Source: Clostridiales bacterium
Lineage (GTDB): Bacteria > Bacillota > Clostridia > Oscillospirales > Acutalibacteraceae
NCBI GenBank assembly: GCA_012516295.1
Contig: JAAYWU010000084.1
Location: forward strand, 1-6,578
DNA length: 6,578 nucleotides
Direction: 5' to 3'
Positions 1-5,496 of the stretch are shown piece after piece. The notes under the pieces are model-generated. The model ran no database searches. It saw only the letters and a program-made list of their open reading frames with translations, and was not told the origin of the DNA. The translations under genes and the position numbers were made by a program. Position 1 is the first letter of the stretch, and each line of letters starts with the position of its first letter.

Positions 1-216
1 CGTGGGTTTGCGATCCTTTGTTTCCTGCGGCGCGATTGGAGCTGCCGGCAGCCCTACCTTTCTATAAGATATGTATAAGGGCAAGTTTCTTATGGAGTAG
101 GTGCTGTTCCGGCTCTCCATTCCGCCGCAGTTCATTATTTCGAATATTAAGTAGAAAAGATAATTGAGAGGAATACTCCAGTAAATATTGGAAACAATGG
201 AGGGCGGAGGGAAATT
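1..216. other. Upstream region without a recognisable gene
   Basis: No frame gives a protein I recognise. A short open frame on the minus strand runs from a possible ATG at 135 off the left edge (45 codons). It has no SD and no familiar motif, so I do not call it. A weak inverted repeat, ATAAG (75-79) with CTTAT (89-93), is the only structure seen. The str-operon genes (fusA, tuf) that often precede rpsJ are not visible here. Confidence 0.5.
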
Positions 217-501
217 ATGAAAAAGTTTCTCACAGGAATCCTGCTTCTTTCCGGAACTCTGGCAACCGCGGGAAGGGTGATGCGGAAAAAGGGATGCCTG
301 TCTTCCATAAAGCCCTGCGAAGCCGGCTTTGCCGGCGCGGTGGGAAAAGAGGACCGTCCATTCGCTTGTTTTGCCGTAAAGTGGCATTTCCCATTGGTCG
401 CGCGGGATTGCAGAATCCGTTTTTTCAGCACGGTCACAGCGCTCAGCAGCGTTTTGCTCCTGCGTTCGCGGCAAAAGAGAAAGCCGCGCGGCAGGGCATA
501 A
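217..501 (+). CDS. Hypothetical small protein, doubtful
   Basis: This is an unrecognised 94-codon ORF. In its favour, the ATG is preceded by a strong SD-like CGGAGGGA (205-212), and the N-terminus is typical of a signal or membrane-anchor segment: MKK followed by a hydrophobic stretch at about residues 4-19, then a basic RKK. A second hydrophobic patch lies at about residues 70-82, before a very basic tail (RSRQKRKPRGRA). Against it, residues 25-70 look like no family I know, with scattered Cys and no repeated or domain-like pattern. Open frames of similar length also cover the same stretch in another + frame and on the minus strand, as expected of GC-rich non-coding or decayed DNA. It may be a small membrane protein whose 3' part is frame-shifted, or a chance ORF. 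It ends about 40 nt before the S10-operon promoter and is probably not part of that operon. Confidence 0.3.
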   Translation: MKKFLTGILLLSGTLATAGRVMRKKGCLSSIKPCEAGFAGAVGKEDRPFACFAVKWHFPLVARDCRIRFFSTVTALSSVLLLRSRQKRKPRGRA

Positions 502-541
502 AATTTATGTAAAATTTCTTTTCAGAAAGCAGAAAAAAGTC

Positions 542-573
542 TTGCATATAGGGCTCTAATATGGTATTATAAT
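542..573 (+). promoter_or_regulatory. Probable sigma-A promoter of the S10 operon
   Basis: A -35-like TTGCAT (542-547) lies 17 nt before TATTAT (565-570). This overlaps a perfect TATAAT (568-573), which would instead need a 20-nt spacer. The surroundings are AT-rich (aaaaaag just upstream), as is common for strong Firmicutes promoters. The predicted start is near 577-581, giving a leader of about 285 nt before S10. The -35 is a weak match, so the -10 carries most of the weight. The positions are inferred from consensus only. Confidence 0.65.
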
Positions 574-584
574 TAAGCACGACT

Positions 585-691
585 GCGACAGATATGCGAT
601 GAAGCGGGAGGTTGCGGCTGAAATACGCCGGTTTTTCCGTGGAGTATGTCCGATTTTAAACCGGGCGACAGATAACTTTGAGCGTGCGATG
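585..691 (+). repeat. Imperfect direct repeat in S10 leader
   Basis: GCGACAGATA occurs at 585-594 and again at 665-674, exactly 80 nt apart. In both copies it is followed by TGCGATG (595-601 and 685-691) and then a purine-rich stretch (aagcgggagg and ggacgagg). Copy 2 has about 10 extra bases between the two blocks. The shared order suggests a duplicated RNA element rather than chance. Its function is unknown. Confidence 0.6.
628..664 (+). promoter_or_regulatory. Candidate competing hairpin / antiterminator arm
   Basis: CCGGTTT (628-634) is fully complementary to AAACCGG (658-664). The same CCGGTTTTTC is repeated exactly at 773-782, where it forms the 3' arm and U-tract of the terminator. 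AAACCGG could therefore pair with either copy. Pairing with 773-779 would break the terminator. A third pairing, CGGC (615-618) with GCCG (627-630), excludes the 628-664 hairpin. These pairings are read by eye; their energies have not been computed. Confidence 0.5.
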
Positions 692-705
692 GGACGAGGT
701 GTTTT

Positions 706-762
706 ATGCCTGTATCCTGTTGTGCTCAGACGTTTTTTATGCCAGCACCCGGATTAACTTGA
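706..762 (+). CDS. Possible 18-aa leader peptide (uORF)
   Basis: An ATG at 706 follows the SD-like GAGGTG (696-701), with six bases between GAGG and ATG. It reads MPVSCCAQTFFMPAPGLT and stops at TGA 760-762. The stop lies at the top of the terminator hairpin, overlapping the GAAA loop, and the last codons cover the whole 5' arm. A ribosome on the final codons would physically block the terminator stem, as in leader-peptide attenuation. I do not recognise the peptide, and a chance ORF of this length is quite possible. The support is its position and SD, not homology. Confidence 0.4.
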   Translation: MPVSCCAQTFFMPAPGLT

Positions 763-781
763 AAAAGTCAATCCGGTTTTT
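749..781 (+). terminator. Intrinsic terminator (attenuator) in S10 leader
   Basis: CCGGATT (749-755) pairs perfectly with AATCCGG (770-776). After one A-C mismatch (756/769), ACTT (757-760) pairs with AAGT (765-768), closing a GAAA tetraloop (761-764). TTTTT (777-781) follows directly. This is a textbook Rho-independent terminator. It lies after the presumed operon promoter and 83 nt before the S10 start, so it most likely works as an attenuator. A terminator of an upstream transcript is less likely, because no upstream gene ends nearby. Confidence 0.85.
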
Positions 782-864
782 CAATGTGCTAAGAGGAAAC
801 ACCCGGCACGGTGTTAGGTTTTAAAAAACGCCGCCCGCCAACTACAATAAGGAGGCGATTCACA

Positions 865-1176
865 GTGGCAGTCAAAGAGAAAATCAGGATAAGAATCAAG
901 GGTTATGATCATCAGTTGGTTGATCAGTCGGCTGACAAGATTGTACAGACAGCGAAGCGCACGGGCGCACGGGTTTCCGGTCCGGTCCCGCTCCCGACGG
1001 AAAAGCAGATCATCACGATTCTGCGCGCTGTTCACAAGTACAAGGACAGCCGTGAGCAATTCGAGATGAGAACACACAAAAGGCTTATCGACATTCTCAG
1101 ACCTTCCAACAAAACCGTAGAGGCTTTGATGGGTCTGGAACTCCCCGCTGGCGTTGAAATAGAGATTAAGCTCTAA
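865..1176 (+). CDS. rpsJ: 30S ribosomal protein S10 (NusE)
   Basis: S10 sits in the 30S head. As NusE it also joins NusB in transcription antitermination complexes and contacts NusG. Read from GTG at 865 it is 103 aa, the usual length, and begins [16 protein letters not shown]. The family signature [16 protein letters not shown] lies at residues 30-45. The Firmicutes-type loop [14 protein letters not shown] is at about 54-67, followed by RTHKRLIDI at 69-77. The start is set by AAGGAGG (849-855), nine bases upstream. An earlier in-frame GTG at 811 has no SD and would add a non-homologous basic stretch. It is the first gene of the operon, directly after the attenuator leader, and is followed by a 68-nt spacer with a hairpin before L3. 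Nothing in the coding sequence is odd. Confidence 0.97.
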   Translation: MAVKEKIRIRIKGYDHQLVDQSADKIVQTAKRTGARVSGPVPLPTEKQIITILRAVHKYKDSREQFEMRTHKRLIDILRPSNKTVEALMGLELPAGVEIEIKL

Positions 1177-1183
1177 TTTAACC

Positions 1184-1238
1184 AACCTGCGGCCGGGGTC
1201 ATGTTGGCAGATGCCAACCAATAACCTGCATAGGAGGT
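1184..1238 (+). promoter_or_regulatory. Spacer hairpin and repeat before L3
   Basis: The S10-L3 spacer holds a near-perfect palindrome: GTTGGC (1203-1208) pairs with GCCAAC (1213-1218) across an AGAT-type loop. It has no T-tract, so it is not a terminator. AACCTGC occurs on both sides (1184-1190 and 1223-1229). The ACCT of the second copy (1224-1227) could pair with the AGGT of the L3 SD (1235-1238), which could mask the ribosome site. Folding and any role in L3 translation are inference. Confidence 0.4.
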
Positions 1239-1244
1239 AAAATA

Positions 1245-1877
1245 ATGCAAAAAGGTATTATCGGCAAGAAAATCGGCATGACGCAGATTTTCGACGAACA
1301 GGGAAATGTCATCCCCGTAACGGTTGTGGAAGCCGGCCCCTGTGTTGTTGCACAGAAGAAAACGGTTGAAAACGACGGTTACGCGGCCATTCAGATGGGC
1401 TACGGCGATTTAAAGCCGCACAAAGTCACAAAGCCCATGAAAGGGCATTTTGCAAAGGCGGATGTCGCTCCCAAGAAAACACTTAGAGAATTCAGAGTGT
1501 AAAACACGGATTCTTTCAACGTGTGCGAACTCATCAAAGCGGACACCTTTGCGGTAGGCGACAAGGTTGACGTTACCGCTACCAGCAAGGGTAAAGGATA
1601 CGCCGGCGTGATTAAGCGCTGGAATTTCCAAAGACTGAAAGAGAGCCACGGTTCTGGTCCTGTTGCCCGCCACGGCGGTTCCAACGGCTGCTGCTCGGAT
1701 CCTTCAAGAGTATTTCCGGGCCAGAAGATGGCCGGCCATCTGGGCGCGGAAAGAGTTACGGTTCAGAATCTGACCGTTGTGAAAGTAGATGCGGAAAACA
1801 ACCTGATTGCTATCAAGGGCGCAGTTCCCGGCCCCAAGGGCGGAATCGTAGTAATCCATGACAGCGTTAAGGCGTAA
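1245..1877 (+). pseudogene. rplC: 50S ribosomal protein L3, interrupted by in-frame TAA
   Basis: L3 binds 23S rRNA early in 50S assembly and sends a long loop toward the peptidyl-transferase centre. Read straight through, this frame has 210 codons, the normal L3 length (209 in E. coli and B. subtilis), and is L3-like throughout. However, codon 86 (1500-1502) is TAA. The first piece is 85 aa and ends REFRV. Sequence after the stop stays in the same frame (NTDSFNV, then CELIKADTF from 1521), so no frameshift is involved. The L3 signature (F102 to R125, with TSKGKG) lies in the second piece, as does [13 protein letters not shown]. The second piece could restart only at GTG 1521, which has no SD. 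The start at 1245 is set by AGGAGGT (1232-1238). L3 is normally essential and single-copy. The stop may be a sequencing error (GAA to TAA would explain it), a recent mutation in the sampled genome, or a real two-piece or read-through L3. The annotation as interrupted is certain; the cause is not. Confidence 0.9.
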
Positions 1878-1894
1878 GGGAAGGAGGAATTGGA

Positions 1895-2518
1895 ATGCCT
1901 AAAGTAGCAGTACTTGATATGGCCGGTAAGGAAGTCGAAAAAATCGATCTTTCCGAGGCTGTATTCGGAATTGAACCTAACACAAAGGTTTTGCACGATG
2001 TGGTTGTAAACTATCTTGCAAACCAGCGTCAGGGCACGCAGTCGGCACTGACCCGCGCCGAGGTATCGGGCGGCGGCAGAAAGCCGTGGAGGCAAAAAGG
2101 CACCGGTCACGCAAGACAGGGCTCCACTCGTGCGCCGCAGTGGACGCACGGCGGTATCGTTTTTGCTCCGAAGCCGCGTGACTACAGCTATTCTTTAAAT
2201 AAAAAGGTAAAGCGTCTTGCAATGAAGTCGGCTCTTTCAAGCAAGGTAATCGACAACGATCTGATCGTGCTTGACAAGATCACGCTTGACGAATATAAGA
2301 CAAAGACCATCGCAACAATGCTCAAGGCGATCGGCTCCGAGAAAAAAGCACTCATCGTTCTCCCTGAGGTGAACGAAAAGGTTATCGCTTCGGCAGCCAA
2401 TATTCCCGGAGTAAAGACGGCTATGGCCAACACCTTGAATGTCTACGACATCTTAAATGCAGACAAGTTCATTGTGCTCAAGGATGCCGTAGCCCAAATT
2501 GAGGAGGTGTATGCATAA
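1895..2518 (+). CDS. rplD: 50S ribosomal protein L4
   Basis: L4 is an early-assembly 23S-binding protein whose extended loop lines the narrow part of the exit tunnel. Macrolide resistance mutations fall in this loop. At 207 aa it has the normal length. The loop region is well conserved at about residues 45-95, including [18 protein letters not shown] (59-76) and the following RAPQWTHGG (79-87). The start at 1895 follows AAGGAGG (1881-1887), seven bases away. The stop TAA shares its last A with the ATG of L23 (TAATG), implying translational coupling. In E. coli free L4 represses its own operon through the S10 leader. The structured leader of this operon makes the same role plausible here, but the sequence alone does not show it. 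Confidence 0.97.
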   Translation: MPKVAVLDMAGKEVEKIDLSEAVFGIEPNTKVLHDVVVNYLANQRQGTQSALTRAEVSGGGRKPWRQKGTGHARQGSTRAPQWTHGGIVFAPKPRDYSYSLNKKVKRLAMKSALSSKVIDNDLIVLDKITLDEYKTKTIATMLKAIGSEKKALIVLPEVNEKVIASAANIPGVKTAMANTLNVYDILNADKFIVLKDAVAQIEEVYA

Positions 2519-2808
2519 TGGCAGCACAGGACATCGTAATTCGCCCGATTATTACGGAAAAAAGCATGGCCGGTATTGGCATGAAGAAGTACACCTTTGA
2601 AGTAGCCAAGGATGCCACAAAAATCGATATCGCAAGAGCGGTTGAATCGCTTTTCGGCGTAAAGGTAAGAAAAGTAAACACCCTGCATGTGCGCGGCCAT
2701 CTGCGCCGCCAAGGCAGAAACGAAGGCTATACTCCTTCATGGAAAAAAGCAGTCGTTACCCTTACCGAAGACAGCAAGACAATCGAGTTTTTTGAAGGCA
2801 TGATGTAA
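2518..2808 (+). CDS. rplW: 50S ribosomal protein L23
   Basis: L23 lies at the exit-tunnel rim, where trigger factor and SRP dock. It is 96 aa, typical for bacteria. The N-terminus DIVIRPIITEKS (residues 5-16) is the classic L23 opening. The basic loop HVRGHLRRQGRNEGYTPSWKKA (about 57-78) and the C-terminal strand AVVTLTEDSKTIEFF complete the family pattern. The start overlaps the L4 stop by one base. Its SD, GAGGAGGTG (2501-2509), is embedded in the last codons of L4. Coupled translation with L4 is likely. A 78-nt spacer follows before L2. Confidence 0.96.
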   Translation: MAAQDIVIRPIITEKSMAGIGMKKYTFEVAKDATKIDIARAVESLFGVKVRKVNTLHVRGHLRRQGRNEGYTPSWKKAVVTLTEDSKTIEFFEGMM

Positions 2809-2809
2809 A

Positions 2810-2856
2810 CTCTGCCGGAGAACGCAGAGGCAAGGATGGGGAATTGGCATTTCCCC
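2810..2856 (+). promoter_or_regulatory. Two small hairpins in the L23-L2 spacer
   Basis: CTCTGC (2810-2815) pairs with GCAGAG (2824-2829) across 8 bases. GGGGAA (2838-2843) pairs with TTCCCC (2851-2856) across 7 bases. Neither has a T-tract, so neither is a terminator. This is the longest spacer inside the operon (2809-2886), followed by the L2 SD (AGGAG, 2871-2875). These could be an RNA-processing or translation-control site. The role is unknown. Confidence 0.45.
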
Positions 2857-2886
2857 GCAAAGCCATCATGAGGAGTGTGAAATCGA

Positions 2887-3720
2887 ATGCCTATTATTAA
2901 CTTTAAACCTACCACGGCTTCAAGGCGCAATATGTCCGTTACGGATTATTCCCAGCTTTCAAAGGTTAAGCCGGAAAAGAGCCTGCTGGCTCCGCTGAAC
3001 AACAAATCCGGGCGCAACAGCTACGGTAGGATCACGGTTCGTCACCGCGGTGGCGGAAACCGCAGAAAATATCGTATTATTGACTTTAAGCGTCAGAAGT
3101 TTGACGCGCCGGGCACCGTTCAAACCATTGAGTACGACCCGAACCGTTCCGCCTTCATTGCACTTGTGCAGTATGAGGACGGCGAGAAAAGATACATCAT
3201 TGCTCCGAACGGTCTGAAGGTCGGCGATGTAGTTGTATCCGGCGCCGGAGCGGATATCAAGCCGGGCAACGCGCTTCCGCTTGAAAATATTCCGGTCGGT
3301 ACCTTTATCCACAATGTAGAGCTTTACCCGGGCAAGGGCGCACAGCTCGCCCGCGCGGCCGGCAACATGGCCCAGCTGATGGCGAAGGAAAACGGAATGG
3401 CGCTGTTAAGGCTTCCTTCCGGCGAGCTTCGCAACGTGCAGGCCAGCTGCATGGCGACAATCGGCCAGGTCAGCAATATTGACCACGAAAACGTAAAGAT
3501 CGGTAAAGCCGGACGTAAACGCCACATGGGCTGGAGACCGACGGTCCGCGGCTCTGTTATGAACCCGAACGACCCCCCGCACGGCGGCGGCGAGGGCAAA
3601 GCACCGATCGGCCTGCCGGGACCTGTTACCCCCTGGGGCAAACCGGCACTCGGCTATAAGACGCGCGCTCACCACCATCGCTCCGATAAATTTATTGTCA
3701 AGCGTAGAAACGGCAAATAA
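2887..3720 (+). CDS. rplB: 50S ribosomal protein L2
   Basis: L2 binds 23S rRNA near the peptidyl-transferase centre and is needed for subunit joining. It is 277 aa, the usual length. The N-terminal OB-fold part has [17 protein letters not shown] (about residues 47-63). The central part has [23 protein letters not shown], and the family signature [12 protein letters not shown] is at 218-229. The oddity is that the motif normally reading D-H-P-H-G-G-G is D229-P230-P231-H232-G-G-G here. The first His (E. coli His229, studied as important for peptidyl transfer) is replaced by Pro (codon CCC, 3574-3576). Residue 243 is Leu where I would expect Arg in clostridial proteins (IGRP); CGG to CTG would be one base. 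The start at 2887 follows AGGAG (2871-2875). The identity is certain; the substitutions need checking. Confidence 0.97.
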   Translation: MPIINFKPTTASRRNMSVTDYSQLSKVKPEKSLLAPLNNKSGRNSYGRITVRHRGGGNRRKYRIIDFKRQKFDAPGTVQTIEYDPNRSAFIALVQYEDGEKRYIIAPNGLKVGDVVVSGAGADIKPGNALPLENIPVGTFIHNVELYPGKGAQLARAAGNMAQLMAKENGMALLRLPSGELRNVQASCMATIGQVSNIDHENVKIGKAGRKRHMGWRPTVRGSVMNPNDPPHGGGEGKAPIGLPGPVTPWGKPALGYKTRAHHHRSDKFIVKRRNGK

Positions 3721-3746
3721 GGCGTACAGAAAGGAGCTTATGAACT

Positions 3747-4028
3747 ATGGGCAGAAGCATAAAAAAGGGTCCTTATGTTCAGCCTGTGCTGCTTAAAAGG
3801 ATTCAAGAAATGAACGCGGCCGGCGAAAAGAAGATCATTAAGACATGGAGCAGAGCTTCCATGATTTTCCCGGATTTCGTCGGCCATACAATTGCGGTTC
3901 ACGACGGCCGCAAGCATGTTCCGGTTTACATTACAGAGGATATGGTTGGACACAAACTCGGTGAGTTTGCCCCGACCAGAACCTTTAAGGGACATTCAGG
4001 TTCAAAAACGACATCGCCGAGCAAATAA
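3747..4028 (+). CDS. rpsS: 30S ribosomal protein S19
   Basis: S19 sits in the 30S head, pairs with S13 and contacts the A-site tRNA and the intersubunit bridge. At 93 aa it has normal length. It begins [11 protein letters not shown] and carries the family signature [27 protein letters not shown] stretch from D53 to T77. The chosen ATG (3747) lies ten bases after AAGGAG (3731-3736). Another ATG at 3740 is closer to the SD but out of frame. It follows L2 by 26 nt and precedes L22 by 21 nt, so it is co-transcribed. Nothing is unusual. Confidence 0.96.
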   Translation: MGRSIKKGPYVQPVLLKRIQEMNAAGEKKIIKTWSRASMIFPDFVGHTIAVHDGRKHVPVYITEDMVGHKLGEFAPTRTFKGHSGSKTTSPSK

Positions 4029-4049
4029 CGGCCGAAAGGAGTGTATAGC

Positions 4050-4385
4050 ATGGAAGCAAGGGCTTATTTAAAGTACGCCCGTATTTCACCCCGCAAAGTC
4101 CAGATTGTGCTTGATTTAATCCGTAACAAGCCGGCGGACGTTGCTATGGCTATCCTCAGGAATACACCGAAGGCCGCCAGCGAATATCTTATCAAGTTAT
4201 TGAAGTCGGCCATGGCAAATGCTGAGAATAACCACAATATGGATGTTTCCAGACTTTACGTTGCGGAATGCTTCGTAAGTCCGGGCCCGATCCTCAAGCG
4301 CATTCGTCCAAGAGCGCAGGGTCGCGCGTATAGAATTGAGAAGAAATCTTCGCACGTAACCCTCGTGCTCAAGGAAAAAGAATAA
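4050..4385 (+). CDS. rplV: 50S ribosomal protein L22
   Basis: L22 spans all domains of 23S rRNA, and its long beta-hairpin forms the exit-tunnel wall opposite L4. From ATG 4050 it is 111 aa, starting MEARAYLKYARISPRKVQ. The tunnel hairpin lies at about residues 79-97 (GPILKRIRPRAQGRAYRIE), and the signature runs to HVTLVL at 102-107. An in-frame GTG at 4041 would add three residues, but it overlaps the SD (AAAGGAG, 4035-4041). The ATG eight bases downstream is therefore the start. No macrolide-resistance-type deletion is evident in the loop. Confidence 0.95.
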   Translation: MEARAYLKYARISPRKVQIVLDLIRNKPADVAMAILRNTPKAASEYLIKLLKSAMANAENNHNMDVSRLYVAECFVSPGPILKRIRPRAQGRAYRIEKKSSHVTLVLKEKE

Positions 4386-4405
4386 GGCAGAAGAGGAGGT
4401 AAACT

Positions 4406-5071
4406 ATGGGCCAGAAAATAAATCCCCACGGGTTTCGTGTGGGCGTAATTAAGGATTGGGATTCCCGTTGGTTCGCGAAGGAAAACGTGTTCGGCGATAC
4501 CCTCGTTGAAGACTACAATCTTCGCAAAATGCTGAAGAAGCAGCTGTATGCCGCGGGCGTTCCGAAAATTGAAATTGAACGTGACGCTTCCAAGGTTCGC
4601 GTTCATATCCATTGCGCAAAACCAGGTATGGTTATCGGCAGGGGCGGTTCAGAGATCGAGAAGCTTCGTGCTCAGTGCGAGAGCTTCCTCAAGAAGCCGG
4701 TTACGATCAATATCGTAGAGGTTAAGTCCCCTGATTTGAACGCTCAGCTCGTTGCTGAGAATATTGCACAGCAGCTGGAAAAAAGAATTTCTTTCCGCCG
4801 CGCTATGAAGCAGTGCATCGGCCGCGCCATGAAGCTTGGCGCAAAGGGTATTAAAACCCAGGTGTCCGGCCGTTTGGGCGGTGCGGAAATCGCAAGACGC
4901 GAGCAGTACCATGACGGTACAATTCCGCTTCAGACCATCCGTGCAGACATTGACTACGGCTTTGCAGAGGCTGCGACAACCTATGGCCGTATTGGTGTTA
5001 AGGTTTGGATCTATAGAGGAGAGGTTCTTCAAGACAACCGTAAGCCTCGCAAGGAAGGAGGCAGTAAATAA
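4406..5071 (+). CDS. rpsC: 30S ribosomal protein S3
   Basis: S3 lines the mRNA entry channel and, with S4 and S5, gives the ribosome its mRNA-helicase activity. It is 221 aa, a normal Firmicutes length. It opens [13 protein letters not shown] type-2 KH domain follows at about residues 38-106, with the GXXG loop GRGG at 78-81. FRRAMK is at 130-135, so R131, R132 and K135 match the helicase residues known from E. coli. The C-terminal S3 signature starts [20 protein letters not shown] (145-164) and continues to RADIDYG (179-185). The start follows AGGAGGT (4394-4400) by five bases. The stop overlaps the L16 ATG by one base. Confidence 0.97.
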   Translation: MGQKINPHGFRVGVIKDWDSRWFAKENVFGDTLVEDYNLRKMLKKQLYAAGVPKIEIERDASKVRVHIHCAKPGMVIGRGGSEIEKLRAQCESFLKKPVTINIVEVKSPDLNAQLVAENIAQQLEKRISFRRAMKQCIGRAMKLGAKGIKTQVSGRLGGAEIARREQYHDGTIPLQTIRADIDYGFAEAATTYGRIGVKVWIYRGEVLQDNRKPRKEGGSK

Positions 5072-5496
5072 TGCTGTTGCCTAAGCGTGTAAAATACCGC
5101 AGGGTGCATCGTGGCCGTATGACCGGCAAATGCTACCGCGGGAACAAGGTAACCTACGGCGATTATGGCCTTCAGGCCTTGGAGCCGGCATGGATTACCT
5201 CGAATCAGATAGAAGCAGCTCGTGTCGCCATGACACGTTACTGCAAGAGATTTGGTCAGGTTTGGATCAAGATATTCCCAGATAAGCCGATTACCCAGAA
5301 GCCGGCAGAAACCCGCATGGGTTCCGGTAAAGGATCCCCGGAATACTGGGTAGCAGTTGTTAAGCCGGGCAGAGTCATGTTTGAAATTGGCGGTGTTTCG
5401 GAAGAAACTGCAAGAGAAGCTTTACGTCTGGCGTCCAACAAACTGCCGATTAAGTGCAAGTTTGTTAAGAAGGAAGAAACGGGTGGTGAGCAGTAA
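5071..5496 (+). CDS. rplP: 50S ribosomal protein L16
   Basis: L16 organises helices around the A-site of the 50S subunit and contacts tRNA. It is 141 aa, slightly short but within the family range. It begins [17 protein letters not shown]. The [20 protein letters not shown] block is at 30-49. The signature [13 protein letters not shown] is at 82-94, where R82 corresponds to the hydroxylated E. coli Arg81. Residues 59-63 read KRFGQ, whereas KRGGQ is the usual form, a mild variant. The start is one base inside the S3 stop (TAATG) and has AAGGAGG (5055-5061) within the end of S3. It also overlaps L29 by one base at its own stop, so S3-L16-L29 are probably translationally coupled. Confidence 0.96.
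   Translation: MLLPKRVKYRRVHRGRMTGKCYRGNKVTYGDYGLQALEPAWITSNQIEAARVAMTRYCKRFGQVWIKIFPDKPITQKPAETRMGSGKGSPEYWVAVVKPGRVMFEIGGVSEETAREALRLASNKLPIKCKFVKKEETGGEQ

Larger units (their letters stand above)
578..864 (+). promoter_or_regulatory. S10-operon mRNA leader, attenuator-like
   Basis: This 5' untranslated region of about 285 nt precedes rpsJ. It contains, in order, a repeated element (585-601 and 665-691), a hairpin CCGGTTT/AAACCGG (628-664), a possible 18-codon ORF (706-762), an intrinsic terminator (749-781), and a 6-bp hairpin AACACC/GGTGTT (798-803 with 810-815). In E. coli the S10 leader is the target of L4, encoded third in this operon, which represses both transcription and translation. 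A comparable L4-controlled leader is plausible here, but the ligand is inference. A terminator so close to the first gene strongly suggests that operon transcription is set by read-through. Confidence 0.7.

Noticed and set aside
1..135. Partial minus-strand frame of 45 codons running off the left edge
   Set aside because: It has no SD and no family resemblance, and is too short to support.
322..336. GCCGGC-TTT-GCCGGC hairpin as a terminator
   Set aside because: It is a strong stem but has no T-tract and lies inside the doubtful ORF. GCCGGC is self-complementary, so the repeat may be chance.
147..437. Minus-strand open frame opposite the 217-501 ORF
   Set aside because: It has no SD, no recognised motif and an unnatural composition, so it is probably a chance frame. 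The + frame at 217 has better start signals.
294..512. Second + frame overlapping the 217-501 ORF
   Set aside because: It has no SD and is rich in Arg, Phe and Gln without a domain pattern. It is likely a shadow.
811..864. Upstream in-frame GTG extending S10 by 18 residues
   Set aside because: It has no SD, the added residues ([15 protein letters not shown]) do not belong to S10, and the perfect SD at 849-855 lies inside the extension.
1500..1502. TAA recoded as an amino acid genome-wide
   Set aside because: TAA is the normal end of eleven other genes here, including rplC itself at 1875-1877.
1763..2240. Minus-strand open frames opposite L3 and L4
   Set aside because: They are shadows of well-identified ribosomal genes with no start signals or homology.
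3740..3746. ATG at 3740 as S19 start
   Set aside because: It is out of frame with S19 and only three bases from the SD.
4041..4049. GTG at 4041 as L22 start
   Set aside because: It overlaps the SD. ATG 4050 has correct spacing and gives the family N-terminus.
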